DNA of 64,000 bases from Bacteroides sp. M10. GTDB lineage: Bacteria; Bacteroidota; Bacteroidia; Bacteroidales; Bacteroidaceae. Under the pieces are notes generated by a model, which was given only the letters and a program-made list of their open reading frames with translations, was not told the origin of the DNA and searched no databases. The DNA is taken from positions 4,298,501 through 4,362,500 of the forward strand of contig NZ_CP060488.1 in the NCBI RefSeq assembly GCF_014334015.1, written 5' to 3'. A program made the translations under genes and the position numbers. Shown here piece by piece: positions 62,701 to 64,000 of this stretch (positions are counted from its first letter, which is position 1; each line of letters begins with the position of its first letter).

Positions 62701-64000
62701 CACTTCTTGGGGAGCTTTCAGGTCGAGAAGGTTGATGCCTCCACCCCAGGTTCCTATCCAGAGATGATCGTCCGGATCAGCTGTTAACGCGCTGACGGAA
62801 TTATGGCTTAGTCCACCATGGTCACGGGTGAAATGTGTAAACTTTTCACTTCCATGCTCTTTCCGGTTTAGCCCGCCTTCCACAGTTCCTACCCATAAAG
62901 TGCCGTACTTGTCTTCGTAAATGGCATTCACCGGATTGTAAGACAAACTCGACGGATTTTCCTTGTTGTGTAGATAATTCCGTATCGACAACCGTCGTGG
63001 ACTTAGCATATTAATACCACCGGTTTCGGTTCCGAACCAGATATGATCTTCCTCAGACAGTATACAATTGATAAAATTACTGTTTAGCAGATTGGAACTT
63101 CCATTTTGAAAGTCACCGGATGCGATACACTCAAAGTCGTCCGTCATTGGATTATAGATGTTTACACCGCGCAAGGTGGCAATAATCAATTGTTTGTCAT
63201 TGGTTATAGACAGGTCGGTCAAGTAATTTTGCGAAAGCGAACGTGGGTTGTTAGGGTCGTGTTCATACCGTTTGACGATGTTCCCGCTTTTATTATATCG
63301 GAACAGTCCCCGGTCGGTGGAAATCCATACCTCGTTTTCCTTCATAAGAAAATCGGAAATATAAGTTCCAGGCTCGAATTTTAGACATTCGGCGATTGGG
63401 GTAGTTGTCAGTTTTCCCTGTGAGTCCCAATCCACTTTAAGTATTTCACCATTGATTCCTGCCCAAATTTTACCGTCTTCGTCAATATCTTGAAGAGCAA
63501 TATTCGGCCCGTTCAGGACAACGAGGTCGAGAGTGGAGACCGTTTCTACATCTCCTTTTTCATTAAAAACAATACGATTGAGTTTATTGGCACAATGTAG
63601 CCAGATACAACCTTTCGAATCTTTCATGACGTGTACAGCCGGTTGATTCAATATGTTTTTCAAGACCCCTTTGGCATCCCTCGGTATGGTCGGTTTCAAG
63701 GTAGTTAGGTCAATGATATCCGTTCCTCCTTCAGACACCATCCAAAGACGTTGAGCTGAATCTTCGCATACATTAATAATAAAATTACTCTTCAATTTGC
63801 AATTGGGAGTGTTTGGATTGTAATTCACAAACTCATAACCATCGTAGCGTGACACTCCGCCGCCGGCAGTGGAAATCCACAAGAATCCACGGCTGTCTTT
63901 ATATAAATCGTCGATGAAATTATGAGGCAATCCCTCGTTCATTGTCACGTAAGTGATGTTGTATCGATCTGCGAATCGTTCCTGTGCATGCACGCTCTTC
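59788..64000 (-). CDS. hybrid two-component system regulator of the arabinan PUL, N-terminus cut by window edge
   Basis: The frame is open at the right edge. A GTG at 63993 is not the true start: the residues read KSVHAQERF, the end of a signal peptide whose beginning is outside the window. About 1400 residues are present: two propeller domains (about 10-720), Y_Y_Y domain, membrane helix (VWFILLIIILALVSVWQFY), a coiled-coil linker rich in Gln/Glu, histidine kinase with ITHEFRTP, ATP-binding DTGPGIP and GTGIGLYL, receiver with IISDLMMP and AraC-type DNA-binding domain (IAEIAYEVGFNDPKYFTRCF). The position equals BT_0366, the HTCS of the B. thetaiotaomicron arabinan PUL, so arabino-oligosaccharides are the likely signal. 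Confidence 0.95.
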   Translation of the reverse strand, partial: KSVHAQERFADRYNITYVTMNEGLPHNFIDDLYKDSRGFLWISTAGGGVSRYDGYEFVNYNPNTPNCKLKSNFIINVCEDSAQRLWMVSEGGTDIIDLTTLKPTIPRDAKGVLKNILNQPAVHVMKDSKGCIWLHCANKLNRIVFNEKGDVETVSTLDLVVLNGPNIALQDIDEDGKIWAGINGEILKVDWDSQGKLTTTPIAECLKFEPGTYISDFLMKENEVWISTDRGLFRYNKSGNIVKRYEHDPNNPRSLSQNYLTDLSITNDKQLIIATLRGVNIYNPMTDDFECIASGDFQNGSSNLLNSNFINCILSEEDHIWFGTETGGINMLSPRRLSIRNYLHNKENPSSLSYNPVNAIYEDKYGTLWVGTVEGGLNRKEHGSEKFTHFTRDHGGLSHNSVSALTADPDDHLWIGTWGGGINLLDLKAPQEVLKVISSQTSSGFPIDFVGSLTYDPINKGIWIGANQGLYFYEPETGTISAPLADKVAENIHGCIGSIIDKEGKLWIGCLEGVYIINLHSRSAAGEFEYRHLNYKLNDPNSRLIEKITCFFETKDGTLWLGSSGYGIYKRTTNEQGKEIFVSYSTPQGLPNSSVRGILEDGNGYLWIGTNNGLSCYHPEENRFINYTLQDGLINTQFYWNASCRSTQGLLYFGSVGGLVAIENNRPTISLPAAKVRFTRLRIGNEEILPGSEYLPEDIAITTELRLHEKEKSFSLEFSALNFKPSNTAIYSYRLLGFDDKWMQVSGNRRFASYTNLPPGDYTLQVKYTPDRENEGENVTELKITIVPYFYKKVWFILLIIILALVSVWQFYQWRIRTLKRQKEYLHRTVEERTHELEQQKHLLENQTEELSRQNQMLTQQNEKITKQKAQLIRMSHKVQELTLDKISFFTNITHEFRTPITLIIGPIERALKLSYNPQVIEQLHFVERNSKYLLSLVNQLMDFRKVESGKLEIVKTRGNFLKFIDSLITPFEVFAGERNIVLKRYYRIETPEILYDEEAMRKVVTNLLSNAIKFTPNGGTVSLYISSLSSGEGGKESLYICVCDTGPGIPEEDLNRIFNRFYQSQNQVKYPVYGQAGTGIGLYLCKRIVQMHGGEIKVRNNHLSGCSFRLLLPLQREEEKDDKLIIINSNDSSINATPTSQTPKEKEALTILVVEDNVDMRGYIRSILREQYNVLEAADGEEALHILNSNPVDFIISDLMMPVMDGVELSRRVKDTFAISHIPFLMLTAKTSQEARLESYRMGVDEYLLKPFDETLLLTRIQNILENRKRYQRKFTLDMDVDVLNMEEESGDKKFMNQIMEVIKENYKNSYFEVSDFSEAVGVSKSLLNKKLQSLIGQSAGQFIRNYRLNIARELILKNRETKNMNIAEIAYEVGFNDPKYFTRCFTKYFNTTPSSLLNKEE

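Noticed and set aside
63991..63993. GTG as the start of the right-hand HTCS
   Set aside because: The frame continues upstream with KSV, and the residues before ERFADRY look like the end of a signal peptide; the gene is simply cut by the window edge.

Overview
The window is chromosomal DNA of a gut Bacteroides, probably close to B. thetaiotaomicron, B. ovatus or B. xylanisolvens. The evidence is four polysaccharide-utilization-type gene clusters with SusC/SusD pairs, two hybrid two-component regulators, Bacteroides-type promoters (-7 box TAnnTTTG, -33 TTG/TTTG) and an arabinose locus whose gene order matches, from memory, the BT_0346 to BT_0366 region of B. thetaiotaomicron. No tRNA, rRNA, insertion sequence, phage gene or CRISPR array was seen. 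Layout: (1) 1-14.2 kb, minus strand: a uronate-glycan locus. GH88, GH2, two tandem alginate-lyase-fold proteins (PL38-like) and a SusC cut by the left edge are read from one promoter near 9.0 kb. A hybrid two-component system (HTCS) lies upstream; it overlaps a lipoprotein with a solute-binding domain and follows a putative porin. (2) 16.4-19.6 kb, minus: a 2-oxoacid:ferredoxin oxidoreductase operon (TPR protein, ferredoxin, alpha, an unlisted 57-residue membrane protein, beta, gamma). (3) 19.7-33.1 kb, plus: a second uronate-glycan locus controlled by an ECF sigma/anti-sigma pair. It holds SusC with an STN domain, SusD, a lipoprotein of the alginate-lyase fold, a fusion of GH88 with the same lyase fold, and GH92. 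A minus-strand intrinsic terminator and a -7 box between anti-sigma and susC predict an antisense sRNA. (4) 33.2-36.2 kb: EamA transporter, Crp/Fnr regulator, DUF6078-like and DUF456 genes, with 22-nt tandem repeats. (5) 36.2-50.6 kb, minus: the L-arabinose operon (galM, SSS symporter, NUDIX-type AraR, araD, araA, kinase, GH127/146, GH51) and tkt-rpiB. (6) 50.7-64 kb, minus: an arabinan PUL (GH43, surface lipoprotein, SusD, SusC, HTCS cut by the right edge). How they work together: the right half is a coherent arabinan-to-pentose-phosphate route. The HTCS senses arabino-oligosaccharides, GH43/SusCD cut and import arabinan, GH51 and GH127/146 release arabinose, the symporter brings it into the cytoplasm, the isomerase, kinase and epimerase convert it to D-xylulose 5-phosphate, and transketolase and RpiB feed the pentose phosphate pathway. 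The left half holds two differently regulated loci that reuse the same enzyme pair (uronate lyase plus unsaturated glucuronyl hydrolase). One adds GH2 and the other GH92, which suggests acidic glycans containing uronic acid, alpha-mannose in the second case. The exact substrates cannot be read from the sequence.
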